Below are positions 41,658 through 50,368 of a stretch of 64,000 bases of DNA, piece by piece (the first letter of the stretch is position 1; each line of letters opens with the position of its first letter). Below the pieces are notes generated by a model. That model worked only from the letters and a program-made list of their open reading frames with translations, was not told the origin of the DNA and did no database searches. The DNA lies in contig DATENM010000097.1 of assembly GCA_035275065.1 (NCBI GenBank), positions 62,001 to 126,000 of the forward strand, in the 5' to 3' direction. The position numbers and the translations under genes are program-made. The DNA is from Blastocatellia bacterium. GTDB taxonomy: Bacteria > Acidobacteriota > Blastocatellia > UBA7656.

Positions 41658-43427
41658 ATGCGTTTCCGCGTCGCTTTTGCCTTTTGCCTTCTGCCGTTCT
41701 TGCTGCTGTCTTGCAGCGCTCATCGCGCCGAAAGATTGTCGCCGGCAACGTCCATCTCAAACGAAACTGCGGCATGGCTGCTCAAACAGGCGCGGGGGCG
41801 ATTCGAGGGCCGCCGCCTGAACGCCGACGCCGCGCCTCAGGCCATCACCACGGCGAGATCAACGACCCTCTTCATCACAGCGTTTCGGCATGGCCAGGCG
41901 GCGCGCCCGCTCGCGGCCACCGGCACCAGCCTGCTTGCGGCGTTGAAGGCCGCGCTTGATTCGATTGACCCCAAGGCGACACGCTCTTTGTCCGCCCCTG
42001 ACCGCATCCAGATAGACCTGCTCGATGGCGAGATCGTGACGCTCGACAAGCCCGCCGCCACCGAGCGCGACGCTCACCTGTCCGCCGCCCAATTGCTTCA
42101 GCCGGGCGTCGAAGGCATCGCGATAGAAGCGCAAGGTCAGACGTTCTACCTGCCGCCCTCGCAACTGGTCGTCAATCGTATCTTCGCCGACGATGCCGAC
42201 GCGCAACCGGCGGAAGACCTGCTCGACCGCGTCGCCAAATACTTCGGCGTGGCTGACTGGCGCGGCAGCGGAGTGCGCTTGCGACGGTTTCGCACACAGG
42301 CTTTTGTCGAAGACCACGAGCGCCATACGGCGCTCGACCTGACGGCCAGCGGCTTGCGCCAGGAGATCAACCGCGCGCGGCTCAATCAGGCGGCGCGCGC
42401 CGGCGGCGATTACCTGATCCGCGCTCTGAAAGCCGATGGTAGCTTTCATTACCTCTACGACCCGGCTGCCGAAAGCGGCGGCGCGGGCGATTACAACATC
42501 GTGCGGCACGCCGGCGCGGCGGTGGCGCTGCTACAGCTTTACGAGGCGACGCGCGAGGCCCGTTACCTTGAGGCGGCGCGGCGGGCCATCGTTTTCTTGA
42601 AGCGCCGTTTCCGCACGGCACGCGCAGCCGAGGCGATTTATGTTCTGGATGATGACGGCCAGGCGAAGCTCGGCGCCAATGGGCTGGCGCTGATCGCGCT
42701 GGCGCTGCAAGCGCGGCTCGACCCCGGCGTGGCGGATCAAGTGAGCGCCGGCCGCCTGGCCAATCTCATTCTAAGGATGCAGGCGGGCGACGGCTCGTTT
42801 GCGAGCTATTACGAAGTGAAGGGCGAGGCACAAGAGCGCGCTTCGCTCTACTATCCCGGCGAAGCGCTGCTTGGATTGATCGAGCTATACAAGCAGAACG
42901 GCGACCGGCGATTGATCGAGGCGGCGCGGCGCGGCGCCGATTATTTGATCGATAGCCAGCGCGGCATGACACGGCTGCCGCCCGACGCATGGCTGATGCA
43001 GGCGCTCGAAGCGATGTTCGCCATCACCCATGACGCGAAGCTTTCGGCGCACGCCATCAACATTGGCGAAGCGATGATCGGCGAGCAGTACACGGAAAGC
43101 AACATGCCATTTTACGCGGGCGGTTATGGGCCGGGTGTGCCGCGCGCGACGCCCGCCGCGTCACGGGCTGAAGGCTTGCTGGCGGCTTTGCGGCTGGCGC
43201 GCTCGACTCAGGACGGGCGCGCCGCGCGGCTCGACGAGGCACTGAGGCTCAGCGCGGGTTTTCAACTGGCGCAGCAGTTCAACGAAGACAACAGCTATTG
43301 GCTGGCTCATCCAGAGCGCGCCGCCGGCGGCTTCCGCGAGAGCCTGACTTCCCGGCGCATCCGCATCGATTATGTGCAGCACAACATCTCGGCGCTGCTC
43401 GGCATCGCTCGAATCATCGAACCGTAA
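41658..43427 (+). CDS. Lipoprotein with a predicted alpha/alpha-barrel domain, unknown function
   Basis: A 589-residue protein with a lipoprotein signal: basic start, FAFCLLPFLLLSC with lipobox LLSC at Cys19. The first half (about 60-210) is an alpha/beta domain containing LFITAFRHG, RIQIDLLDGEIV and a GVEGIAIEAQGQTFYLPPSQLVVNRIF stretch that resembles AMMECR1-type domains. The second half (about 250-589) is repeated helix pairs with Gly-Ser turns (GGDYLIRALKADGSFHYLYDP, NLILRMQAGDGSFASYY), as in alpha/alpha-barrel glycosidase or epimerase folds. No catalytic residues assigned. Start: ATG 41658; upstream starts at 41604/41610/41631 are open. It ends one base before palindrome copy 2. Confidence 0.7.
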   Translation: MRFRVAFAFCLLPFLLLSCSAHRAERLSPATSISNETAAWLLKQARGRFEGRRLNADAAPQAITTARSTTLFITAFRHGQAARPLAATGTSLLAALKAALDSIDPKATRSLSAPDRIQIDLLDGEIVTLDKPAATERDAHLSAAQLLQPGVEGIAIEAQGQTFYLPPSQLVVNRIFADDADAQPAEDLLDRVAKYFGVADWRGSGVRLRRFRTQAFVEDHERHTALDLTASGLRQEINRARLNQAARAGGDYLIRALKADGSFHYLYDPAAESGGAGDYNIVRHAGAAVALLQLYEATREARYLEAARRAIVFLKRRFRTARAAEAIYVLDDDGQAKLGANGLALIALALQARLDPGVADQVSAGRLANLILRMQAGDGSFASYYEVKGEAQERASLYYPGEALLGLIELYKQNGDRRLIEAARRGADYLIDSQRGMTRLPPDAWLMQALEAMFAITHDAKLSAHAINIGEAMIGEQYTESNMPFYAGGYGPGVPRATPAASRAEGLLAALRLARSTQDGRAARLDEALRLSAGFQLAQQFNEDNSYWLAHPERAAGGFRESLTSRRIRIDYVQHNISALLGIARIIEP

Positions 43428-43428
43428 G

Positions 43429-43486
43429 GTGGCGCAAGGCGGTTAGCTTGCGCGAGTCGCTGCGCAAGCTAACCGCCTTGCGCCAC
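43429..43486. repeat. Perfect 25-bp-arm palindrome, copy 2
   Basis: Left arm 43429-43453, 8-nt loop, right arm 43462-43486. It is identical to the element at 39051-39112 in both arms except for one pair near the base (A-T there, G-C here) changed on both sides, and differences in the loop. It follows the lipoprotein stop by one base and ends 16 bp before gmhB. Confidence 0.95.
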
Positions 43487-43490
43487 GTAT

Positions 43491-43496
43491 TACAAT
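43491..43496 (+). promoter_or_regulatory. Candidate -10 box, leaderless start of gmhB
   Basis: TACAAT ends 6 bp before the gmhB ATG at 43503, so the expected start point falls on the ATG itself. The GGAGG at 43497-43501 is too close (one base) to act as a normal ribosome-binding site. The upstream half of the promoter would lie in the palindrome. Confidence 0.45.
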
Positions 43497-43502
43497 GGAG
43501 GC

Positions 43503-44090
43503 ATGGCGGAAGCGGCGATTTTTCTGGATCGCGATGGCACGATCAACGAAGACATCGGCTATGTGTCGTCGCCCGACGAGCTGAACATCTACCCTTACGC
43601 GGCGCAAGCCGTGCGGCTGATCAACGAAGCCGGGCTGAAAGCCATCATCGTCACCAATCAATCGGCCATCGCGCGTCGGCTTTGCGATGAGCCGATGATG
43701 GCAACGATTCACGAACGCTTGACGACTGAGCTGGCCCGCGATGGCGCGCACATTGATGCGATCTACTATTGCCCGCATCACCCACGCATCGGCCAGCCGC
43801 CATACCGTCAGGCTTGCGAATGCCGCAAGCCGAACCCTGGCATGCTGCAACAGGCGGCGCGCGAGCATGCGCTTGACCTTTCAGCCTCGTACGTCATCGG
43901 CGACAAGGCGAGCGATATGAATCTGGCGGCGAACGCCGGGGCGCACGGCGCGCTGGTGCTGACCGGTTACGGGCACGAGACGCTGGTGGCCCGCGACCGC
44001 TTGCTCTCGGCCCCGGCGATCATCGCTGACGATCTGCTCGACGCCGTCAGACAGATACTTGACAGAAGAGGATTGTCGGTTGTCAGATGA
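43503..44090 (+). CDS. gmhB: HAD-family heptose-bisphosphate phosphatase (GmhB-like)
   Basis: A 195-residue HAD phosphatase. D9-x-D11-G-T (FLDRDGT) is the catalytic nucleophile/acid motif; then VTNQSAIAR (Thr/Ser motif), the zinc-binding loop with C-P-H-H...CECRKP, and VIGDKASDMNLAANAGAHG. This matches D,D-heptose 1,7-bisphosphate 7-phosphatase of LPS heptose synthesis; histidinol-phosphatase of the same fold is the alternative. The N-terminus starts at the first strand as expected. Other gmh genes are absent from the window. The stop is followed by a heptamer inverted repeat. Confidence 0.88.
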   Translation: MAEAAIFLDRDGTINEDIGYVSSPDELNIYPYAAQAVRLINEAGLKAIIVTNQSAIARRLCDEPMMATIHERLTTELARDGAHIDAIYYCPHHPRIGQPPYRQACECRKPNPGMLQQAAREHALDLSASYVIGDKASDMNLAANAGAHGALVLTGYGHETLVARDRLLSAPAIIADDLLDAVRQILDRRGLSVVR

Positions 44091-44092
44091 TG

Positions 44093-44226
44093 AATTCAGA
44101 AGTCAGGAGTCAGAATTCAGAAGTCAGAATGAGAGAGGGAGTCGGCTGCCGCCTCCGCTTCTATTCAATCTTTATAGGCTCCTCTTCCTTTTCCATTCTG
44201 ACTCCTGACTCCTGACTCCTGACTTC
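44093..44226. repeat. Heptamer-based inverted repeat, element 4, between gmhB and recN
   Basis: The left arm (about 44093-44131) is 7-bp units CAGAAGT/CAGGAGT/CAGAATT. The right arm (about 44193-44226) is GACTCCT/GACTTCC in reverse. About 35 bp can pair with few mismatches; the loop is about 60 nt. It begins 2 bp after the gmhB stop and ends 6 bp before the recN ATG. Confidence 0.9.
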
Positions 44227-44232
44227 CTGCTT

Positions 44233-45927
44233 ATGCTCACGCTGCTTAACATTTCCAACATCGCGCTGATTGACGAGCTGCGCGTCGAATTCGAGCCGGG
44301 CTTGAATCTGCTGACCGGTGAGACGGGGTCGGGCAAGTCAATCATCGTAGACGCGCTCGGACTGCTGATCGGCGGGCGCTTCACTTCCGACCTGCTCAAA
44401 GCGGGCGCGGCGCGTGGCTCTATCGAAGGCTTGTTCTCGGTGGCGCGTAACCCGCAGATGGAATCGCTGCTGGAATCCGCGGGGATCGGCATCGAAGACC
44501 GCGAGGCGCACGAAGTCATCATTCGCCGCGAGCTGGCCGCCAACGGGCGTAACAAGATTTTCATCAACAATCAACTGGCGACGCAGGCGCTGCTGCGCGA
44601 CCTGCGTCCGTATCTCGTCGACATTCACGGCCAGGGCGACCAGCAAACCCTGTTCGACCCCGACACACACCTTGAGCTGCTGGACGGCTTTGCCTCGGTC
44701 GCCACGCCGCGGCAAGAGGTCGCCGCGGCGTATAAGCGATGGGCCACGCTCAAGCGCGAGCTTGACGCGCTGCGCCAGGACGAGGCCGAGAAGTTTCAGT
44801 TGATCGATATCCTGCGCTTTCAGATCGATGAGCTGGAGCGCGCCGAGCTGAGCGGTGGCGAAGACGAGCGGCTTGAAGAAGAGCGCCGCCGCTTGATGAA
44901 TGTCGAGAAGCTGACGACGCTCGGCGGCGAGAGCTTCTCGTTGATTTACGAAGACAACGATTCGGCCATCACGCGGCTGCGGCAGGCGATGAAGCGCGTC
45001 GAAGAGCTGAGCCAGTATGAGTCGAGCTTTCGCGGCTACCTCGAAGGGTTGGAATCGGCGCGGGCGTTGTTGGAAGACCTGGCGTTTGCGCTGCGCGACT
45101 TCACCGACGGCCTGGAGTTTTCGCCCGAACGCCTGGCCGAGATCGAAAGCCGGCTGGCCGAGTTGTCGCGCCTGAAGCGCAAGTACGGCGGCACGATTGA
45201 GAGCGCGCTTGAGCATCTGGCGCGCTCCGCCGAACGGCTCGATCAGGTCGAGCGCGCCGACGAGCGTGAGTCCGAATTGCGCGCCGAACTCGGCGCGGCG
45301 CGGCGGGCATATATCAAAGTGGCGCGGCGGCTGCACGACGAGCGGGCGAAGGCGGCAAAGAAGTTCGAGCGCGCCGTCGAACACGATCTGGCGGAAGTGG
45401 CGATGGAGAACGCGCGCTTTGAAATCCGCATAGCGACGCCCGCCGATACTGAAATGGCCGACGGCGAGACGGCGTTCACGGCGCGCGGCATAGACACGAT
45501 TGAGTTTTATTTTTCGGCGAACGTCGGTGAAGCCGTGCGCCCGCTGGCGCGCGTCGCCTCGGGCGGCGAAGCGTCGCGGTTGATGCTGGTGCTGAAAACT
45601 ATTGCCAGCGCCTCGGAGTTCCCGCGCACCATCGTCTTTGACGAGATCGATTCAGGAATCGGCGGGCGCGTCAGCGAAGCGGTCGGCGTCAAGTTGAAGA
45701 AGCTCTCGCAGACCAACCAGGTACTCTGCGTAACGCATCAGCCGCAGATCGCCCGCTTCGCCGATTCGCACCTTCTGGTCCGCAAAGAAGCCATCGCCGG
45801 CCACACCGAAGTCAGCCTGGAACGGCTAGACCGCCGCGGTCGCATCGAAGAGATTGCCCGTATGCTGACCGGCGCAGAGATCACCGAGAGCGCCCGCCGC
45901 CATGCGCGCGAGTTGTTAAAGATATAA
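44233..45927 (+). CDS. recN: DNA repair protein RecN
   Basis: A 564-residue SMC-like ATPase of normal family length. N-terminal Walker A GETGSGKS (29-36) after LTLLNISNIALIDELRVEF; two long coiled coils (about 155-390) rich in Glu/Arg/Ala; C-terminal signature ARVASGGEASRLMLVLKT, Walker B RTIVFDEIDSGIGG and the late CVTHQPQIARFADSH. It acts in double-strand-break repair in the cytoplasm. The region where an RBS should be is occupied by the arm of a heptamer repeat, and no SD-like sequence is seen. Confidence 0.97.
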   Translation: MLTLLNISNIALIDELRVEFEPGLNLLTGETGSGKSIIVDALGLLIGGRFTSDLLKAGAARGSIEGLFSVARNPQMESLLESAGIGIEDREAHEVIIRRELAANGRNKIFINNQLATQALLRDLRPYLVDIHGQGDQQTLFDPDTHLELLDGFASVATPRQEVAAAYKRWATLKRELDALRQDEAEKFQLIDILRFQIDELERAELSGGEDERLEEERRRLMNVEKLTTLGGESFSLIYEDNDSAITRLRQAMKRVEELSQYESSFRGYLEGLESARALLEDLAFALRDFTDGLEFSPERLAEIESRLAELSRLKRKYGGTIESALEHLARSAERLDQVERADERESELRAELGAARRAYIKVARRLHDERAKAAKKFERAVEHDLAEVAMENARFEIRIATPADTEMADGETAFTARGIDTIEFYFSANVGEAVRPLARVASGGEASRLMLVLKTIASASEFPRTIVFDEIDSGIGGRVSEAVGVKLKKLSQTNQVLCVTHQPQIARFADSHLLVRKEAIAGHTEVSLERLDRRGRIEEIARMLTGAEITESARRHARELLKI

Positions 45928-45961
45928 GCAGTCGCTCAGCGGCCCGCAAAGGAGAAACGCG

Positions 45962-46633
45962 ATGCCCGAAGAAAACAACGCTTACCGCATCGGCATCCCC
46001 ATCTATGAAGGCGTGGACCTGATGGATGTCGCCGCGCCTTACGAGATTTTCAACTGGATGGGCTCTTACTGGGAGCAAGCCCCGGTCGCGCCGCGATCCG
46101 TGAAAGTCGAGCTGATCGCCGCCACTTACGACACCCTGCGGACGCGGGACGGCATGATCTTGACTCCCGACAAAACATTCGATGACCTCCAACAACCGCT
46201 CGACCTGCTGTGGGTGCCGGGCGGCGGCCCCGACCACCTGAGCGTGATGATGCAAGACCCCACCTACCTCGCCTTTCTTCGCAAGCAGGCTGCCGGCGCG
46301 AGCTACGTCACGTCGGTCTGTGAAGGCGCTTTGCTGCTGGCGAGCGCCGGCCTGCTCGACGGCTACGAGGCGACGACGCACTGGGCCTTCCTCCCCTGCC
46401 TGAAATCGTTCAGCCAGGTTAAAGTCGCTGACGGCTACCCGCGCTTCGTCGTCGACCGCAACCGCGTGACCGGCGGCGGCATCTCTTCGGGAATAGACGA
46501 GGCGCTTGAGCTGGTGGCGCGCATCAGCAGCTACGAGATCGCCAAGCAGGTGCAACTGGTCACGCAGTACTTTCCGCGCCCGCCGTTCAGCGGCGATATA
46601 CCGGGCTCAGACACGTGCCCGCTCGATTCCTGA
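45962..46633 (+). CDS. DJ-1/PfpI family protein (isonitrile-hydratase-like)
   Basis: A 223-residue class I glutamine-amidotransferase-like protein. Nucleophile Cys120 sits in the elbow TSVCEGALLLASAGLLDG; ATTHWAFL follows, as in isonitrile hydratase and the AraC-fused DJ-1 regulators. Upstream Glu/Asp residues in GVDLMDVAAPYE would complete the active site. No DNA-binding domain is attached. AAGGAG lies 7 nt before the ATG. The SDR gene begins 10 bp after its stop, so both are cotranscribed. The substrate is unknown. Confidence 0.88.
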   Translation: MPEENNAYRIGIPIYEGVDLMDVAAPYEIFNWMGSYWEQAPVAPRSVKVELIAATYDTLRTRDGMILTPDKTFDDLQQPLDLLWVPGGGPDHLSVMMQDPTYLAFLRKQAAGASYVTSVCEGALLLASAGLLDGYEATTHWAFLPCLKSFSQVKVADGYPRFVVDRNRVTGGGISSGIDEALELVARISSYEIAKQVQLVTQYFPRPPFSGDIPGSDTCPLDS

Positions 46634-46643
46634 GGCAAAGCCT

Positions 46644-47432
46644 ATGCAAACACTCATTGGCAAAGTCGCACTGGTTACGGGCGCCAGTCGTGGCGTCGGC
46701 CGCGGCGTCGCCCTTGAATTGATCGAAGCCGGCGCGACCGTCTACATTACGGGCCGCTCGGTTGATGACATGGCCTACGTCAATGGCAAAGGCACGGCCA
46801 TCGAATGCGATCATCGCGACGACGAGCAGGTTCGTGCCGCCTTCCGCCGAATTGCCGACGATCACGGGCGCTTAGACATCCTGGTGAACAATGCCTGGGG
46901 CGGCTACGAGAATATGGTCGAAGGGGGCGAGTTCACCTGGTCGCGGCCCTTCTGGCAGCAGCCCGTCTGGCGCTGGGACGCGATGTTTCAGGCAGGCGTG
47001 CGCGCCACCTACGTCGCCAGCCAGTTGGCGGCGCAAATGATGGTCGCCCGGCAGAGCGGCTTGATCGTCAACATCTCGTTCTGGGCGGCGCAGAAATATC
47101 TAAGTAATGTTGCTTACGGAGTCTCGAAGGCGGCGACCGACAAGCTGACCGCCGATATGTCACACGAGTTGCGCGGGCAAGGTGTCGCGGTCGTCTCGCT
47201 CTACCCCGGACTGGTGCGCACCGAAAAGGTGATGGAGGCCGCCGCCTGGCTCGACCTCAGCAACTCGGAGTCGCCGCAGTTCATCGGGCGCGCGGTCGCG
47301 GCGTTGGCCGCGGACCCGCAGGTGATTGATAAAAGCGGCGGCGTGCTGATTGCCGCAAGCCTCGCCCGCGAGTACGGCTTCACCGACATAGATGGAAAAA
47401 CGCCTGTGCCGCTGACGCTCAGCAACCTGTAA
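46644..47432 (+). CDS. Short-chain dehydrogenase/reductase (DHRS1-like)
   Basis: A 262-residue classical SDR: cofactor motif TGASRGVG (12-19), NNAWGG in place of NNAG, catalytic S145, Y158 and K162 (YGVSK). The ITGRSVDD stretch after the second strand, with Arg in place of the NAD-selecting Asp, suggests NADPH. The NNAWGGYENM insertion and WRWDAMFQAGVRATYVAS are typical of DHRS1-type members. It is cotranscribed with the DJ-1 gene, 10 bp apart. The substrate is unknown. Confidence 0.92.
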   Translation: MQTLIGKVALVTGASRGVGRGVALELIEAGATVYITGRSVDDMAYVNGKGTAIECDHRDDEQVRAAFRRIADDHGRLDILVNNAWGGYENMVEGGEFTWSRPFWQQPVWRWDAMFQAGVRATYVASQLAAQMMVARQSGLIVNISFWAAQKYLSNVAYGVSKAATDKLTADMSHELRGQGVAVVSLYPGLVRTEKVMEAAAWLDLSNSESPQFIGRAVAALAADPQVIDKSGGVLIAASLAREYGFTDIDGKTPVPLTLSNL

Positions 47433-47521
47433 AGCGACGAAGACTTGTCCGGCGATTGACCGCGGCGCGCCGATGTGATGAGATGACACGGCCAATCATC
47501 CCCTCGCAAAGGAGAGCCGCA

Positions 47522-48802
47522 ATGAACCCACTGCCGCGCGTCATCTGCATGAGTATCGCGCTGTTGCTCTGGAGCGCCACGGCGCGGGCGCAGATGCCCG
47601 AAAACCCGCAAGACTTGCTGCGTAACGGCGACCGAGCCATCAAAGTCAATGATTCGATCTATCTGGTGCAGGGCTTCGGCAACACCTTTCTGGTGACCAC
47701 ACCCGAAGGCAATGTCGTCATTGACACCTCGAATGCGACGCACGCACGCACCCACAAAAAGCTGCTCGAAGCCATCAACAGCGGCCCGATCAAATACATC
47801 ATCCTGACGCACGGGCATCAGGATCACACCGGCGGCATTCCGCTCTGGAAACAACCCGGCACGCAGATCATCGCGCAGCGCAATCATGTCGAGTTCGTCA
47901 ATTATCAAAAGCGGCTGGAGCGCTTCTTTGCCCTGCGCAACTCGGCGCAGTTCGGCTTTCCCGAACCGCAGGTCGGAGCCTGGCCCGGCAACTACGCCGC
48001 GAAGATCGAGCCGACGATTCTCTTTGATGATAAGTACGAGTTCACGCTCGGCGGTTTGACTTTTGTAATTTTGCACACGCCCGGCGAAACGCCCGATCAC
48101 CTGAGCGTCTGGGTGCCGCAGCTTAAAGCCGCCTTCACCGGCGATAATTATTACGCCTCGTTCCCCAACATCTATACGCTGCGCGGCACGCCGCCGCGCC
48201 TGGCGCTCGATTATGTCAACTCACTCGACCGCGTGCTGGCGCTCAAGCCCGACCTTGTCTTGCCGAGTCACGGCCCGCCCATCGTCGGCGGCCAGGAAGT
48301 CGCCCGCAGGCTCAAACAGATGCGCGACGCGATTCTCTACGTTCACGACGAAACGGTTAAGGGGATGAACGCCGGCAAAGACGTCTTCACGCTGATGCGC
48401 GAAATCAAGCTGCCGCCGGAACTGGCGCTTGGCGAAAGCTATGGCAAGGTGAGCTGGTCTGTGCGCGGCATCTATGAAGGCTATGCCGGCTGGTTCGACC
48501 TGAACACGGCGACGATGTACGAGCAGCCCGCGTCGGCGGTTTATGCAGACGTTGTGCGGCTGGCCGGCGGCACGGATGCGATTGTAAAGCTGGCTACAGA
48601 ACGCTTGCAGGCGGGGCAGACAGTTGAGGCGCTGCGGCTCACCGACTTTGCGCTGGCGGCGGACGGCGCGCAGCCGCAGGCGCTTGCCATGCGGCTCAAG
48701 GCGTTAGAGGCGTTGCGCGACCGTTGCCGCAACACCAACGAGCGCGGCTGGCTCGATTACGCCATCCGCACGACCCGCGCCAAGATGGCCGAGAAGCATT
48801 AA
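47522..48802 (+). CDS. Exported MBL-fold hydrolase, alkyl-sulfatase-like
   Basis: A 426-residue metallo-beta-lactamase-fold enzyme with a signal peptide (VICMSIALLLWSATARA-Q). Two-metal site: H97-x-H99-x-D101-H102 (THGHQDHTGG), then HTPGETPDH and SHGPPIVGG. After the MBL domain comes the alkyl-sulfatase dimerisation-type segment SWSVRGIYEGYAGWFDLN and a helical tail, as in SdsA1-type alkyl sulfatases. Its C-terminal sterol-carrier-like domain is short or missing (the protein ends at 426 instead of about 650). AAGGAG precedes the ATG. It acts in the periplasm; the substrate is probably a sulfate ester, not proven. Confidence 0.85.
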   Translation: MNPLPRVICMSIALLLWSATARAQMPENPQDLLRNGDRAIKVNDSIYLVQGFGNTFLVTTPEGNVVIDTSNATHARTHKKLLEAINSGPIKYIILTHGHQDHTGGIPLWKQPGTQIIAQRNHVEFVNYQKRLERFFALRNSAQFGFPEPQVGAWPGNYAAKIEPTILFDDKYEFTLGGLTFVILHTPGETPDHLSVWVPQLKAAFTGDNYYASFPNIYTLRGTPPRLALDYVNSLDRVLALKPDLVLPSHGPPIVGGQEVARRLKQMRDAILYVHDETVKGMNAGKDVFTLMREIKLPPELALGESYGKVSWSVRGIYEGYAGWFDLNTATMYEQPASAVYADVVRLAGGTDAIVKLATERLQAGQTVEALRLTDFALAADGAQPQALAMRLKALEALRDRCRNTNERGWLDYAIRTTRAKMAEKH

Positions 48803-48948
48803 GCCGCCGCCGCGATTGACTGCGGGCGCGCGGTTCAACTAATCTTCAACACGTCGCACGGCTCTCACGGTCGCCATCATTTCAAGATTCGGTAATTGCC
48901 GGGACGCTGACTCACGCGCTTCGCTTCAGCCTCCGAAGAGGTGCCAAC

Positions 48949-50253
48949 ATGAAAAAGTCCATTCTTCTCGCCGCCATCGGTCTCTTCGGCGCAATGCTCT
49001 TTGCGACGGCGTCAACCAGCGTCGGCGGCAATAAGCGCGCCATCGTCTTCACCAAAGACATCGCGCCCATCCTGCAAAAGCATTGTGAAGAGTGTCACCG
49101 GCAGGGCGGCGTCGCGCCGATGTCGCTGGTAACCTATGAAGAGGCGCGGCCCTGGGCGCGCGCCATCAAAGAGCGCGTCAGCCGGCGCGAGATGCCGCCT
49201 TTTCATGCGACCGGCGCGCTGGGCCGCTATGTCGGCGACCCGCGATTGAGCGATGAAGAGATCAGCGCAATCAGCAACTGGGTGGACAATGGTTCGCCCC
49301 GCGGCAGCGACAAAGACGCGCCCACGCCGCGCCAGTGGAAGAACGACTGGACGCTCGGCACGCCCGACATCATCGTCAAAGCCCGCCATCCTTATACCGT
49401 GAAAGCCGGCGACAAAGATCAATACGTCTTCTTCATGTTCGACTACGTTTTCCCCGAAGACACCTGGATCAGCTCGATTGAAACGCGGCCCGGCAACCCG
49501 CGCGCTGTGCATCATGCGAACACACATCTGGTGCCGCCGGCGATCAAGGTCCCCGAAGAAGGCTACATCGCCGGCGACTTTGACCCGACGGCGCGCGGCA
49601 CCATCATGGTGGCGGGCTGGGCGCCGGGCGTGACGCCGGTAATGTTGCCCGAAGGCACGGCGGTGCGCATCCCGAAGGGGCTGCGGCTCGGCTTACAGGT
49701 TCACTACGCGCCGACGACGAAAGAGACGACTGACCAGTCAGAAGTCGGCATCTATCTGGCGAACGGCCTGGTCAAGAAAAATCTGCGCGTCCTGTTCGGC
49801 GACCGCAAAGACATCGAGATCACGCCGGGCGGCGCCGACCAGTCGTTTGTGGCAAAGAATACATTTCAGACCGATGCGGTGATTCGCTTCATGCACGTTC
49901 ACATGCACCTGCGCGGCAAGGCGATGGTCATGCGGCTGACTTACCCGGATGGCCGCAAAGAGGATGTGCTGGAAGTGCCGAACTATAATTTCAACTGGCA
50001 GCGCGTCTACATGTTGAAAGAGCCGCTACGGGTGCCGAAAGGCACGACGGTCGAATATATCGGCACCTATGACAACAGCCCTAAAAACCGGTTCAACCCC
50101 GACCCGGCAAAGACTGTGTATTGGGGCGAGAAGACGACCGACGAGATGATGCAGGGCCGCATCTTTTACGAGGCGGCGGATGAGAATCTGAATCTCTGGG
50201 TGAAGAAAGGCCGCGCCGTCAGCGCACCCGAAGCGGCCAGCAAAGGACAGTAA
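48949..50253 (+). CDS. Haem-c domain fused to copper monooxygenase-like domain
   Basis: A 434-residue exported protein with an N-terminal signal (ILLAAIGLFGAMLFATAS). Residues about 33-105 are a c-type cytochrome domain with C46-E-E-C49-H50. The rest resembles the copper type II ascorbate-dependent monooxygenase fold (PHM/DBH): HHANTHLV and HVHMHLRG look like the copper ligand sets. Such fusions occur in Acidobacteriota and Planctomycetes, with unknown substrate. It would act in the periplasm, taking electrons through the haem. It ends in a strong terminator and is not tightly linked to its neighbours. Confidence 0.85.
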   Translation: MKKSILLAAIGLFGAMLFATASTSVGGNKRAIVFTKDIAPILQKHCEECHRQGGVAPMSLVTYEEARPWARAIKERVSRREMPPFHATGALGRYVGDPRLSDEEISAISNWVDNGSPRGSDKDAPTPRQWKNDWTLGTPDIIVKARHPYTVKAGDKDQYVFFMFDYVFPEDTWISSIETRPGNPRAVHHANTHLVPPAIKVPEEGYIAGDFDPTARGTIMVAGWAPGVTPVMLPEGTAVRIPKGLRLGLQVHYAPTTKETTDQSEVGIYLANGLVKKNLRVLFGDRKDIEITPGGADQSFVAKNTFQTDAVIRFMHVHMHLRGKAMVMRLTYPDGRKEDVLEVPNYNFNWQRVYMLKEPLRVPKGTTVEYIGTYDNSPKNRFNPDPAKTVYWGEKTTDEMMQGRIFYEAADENLNLWVKKGRAVSAPEAASKGQ

Positions 50254-50277
50254 GCCGCATCGTCTTCTTGAAACGAC

Positions 50278-50322
50278 AAGCGCCCGGATTCGCGTGGAGT
50301 GAATCCGGGCGCTTTGCTGTTT
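50278..50322 (+). terminator. Rho-independent terminator
   Basis: A 14-bp perfect stem, AAGCGCCCGGATTC (50278-50291) with its complement (50301-50314), a 9-nt loop and a short T-rich tail (TGCTGTTT). It ends the haem/copper protein gene. Confidence 0.88.
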
Positions 50323-50368
50323 ATGCATCGCCAGTCATGACGCAGTCATGACGCAGGCTGAACAGGCT

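Noticed and set aside
44338..45384. 348-codon open frame on the minus strand
   Set aside because: Opposite recN, whose Walker and signature motifs are intact. The antisense frame has no motif and no RBS.
50331..50352. Direct repeat CAGTCATGACG in tandem
   Set aside because: Two copies of 11 bp after a terminator; probably a simple local duplication without further signal.
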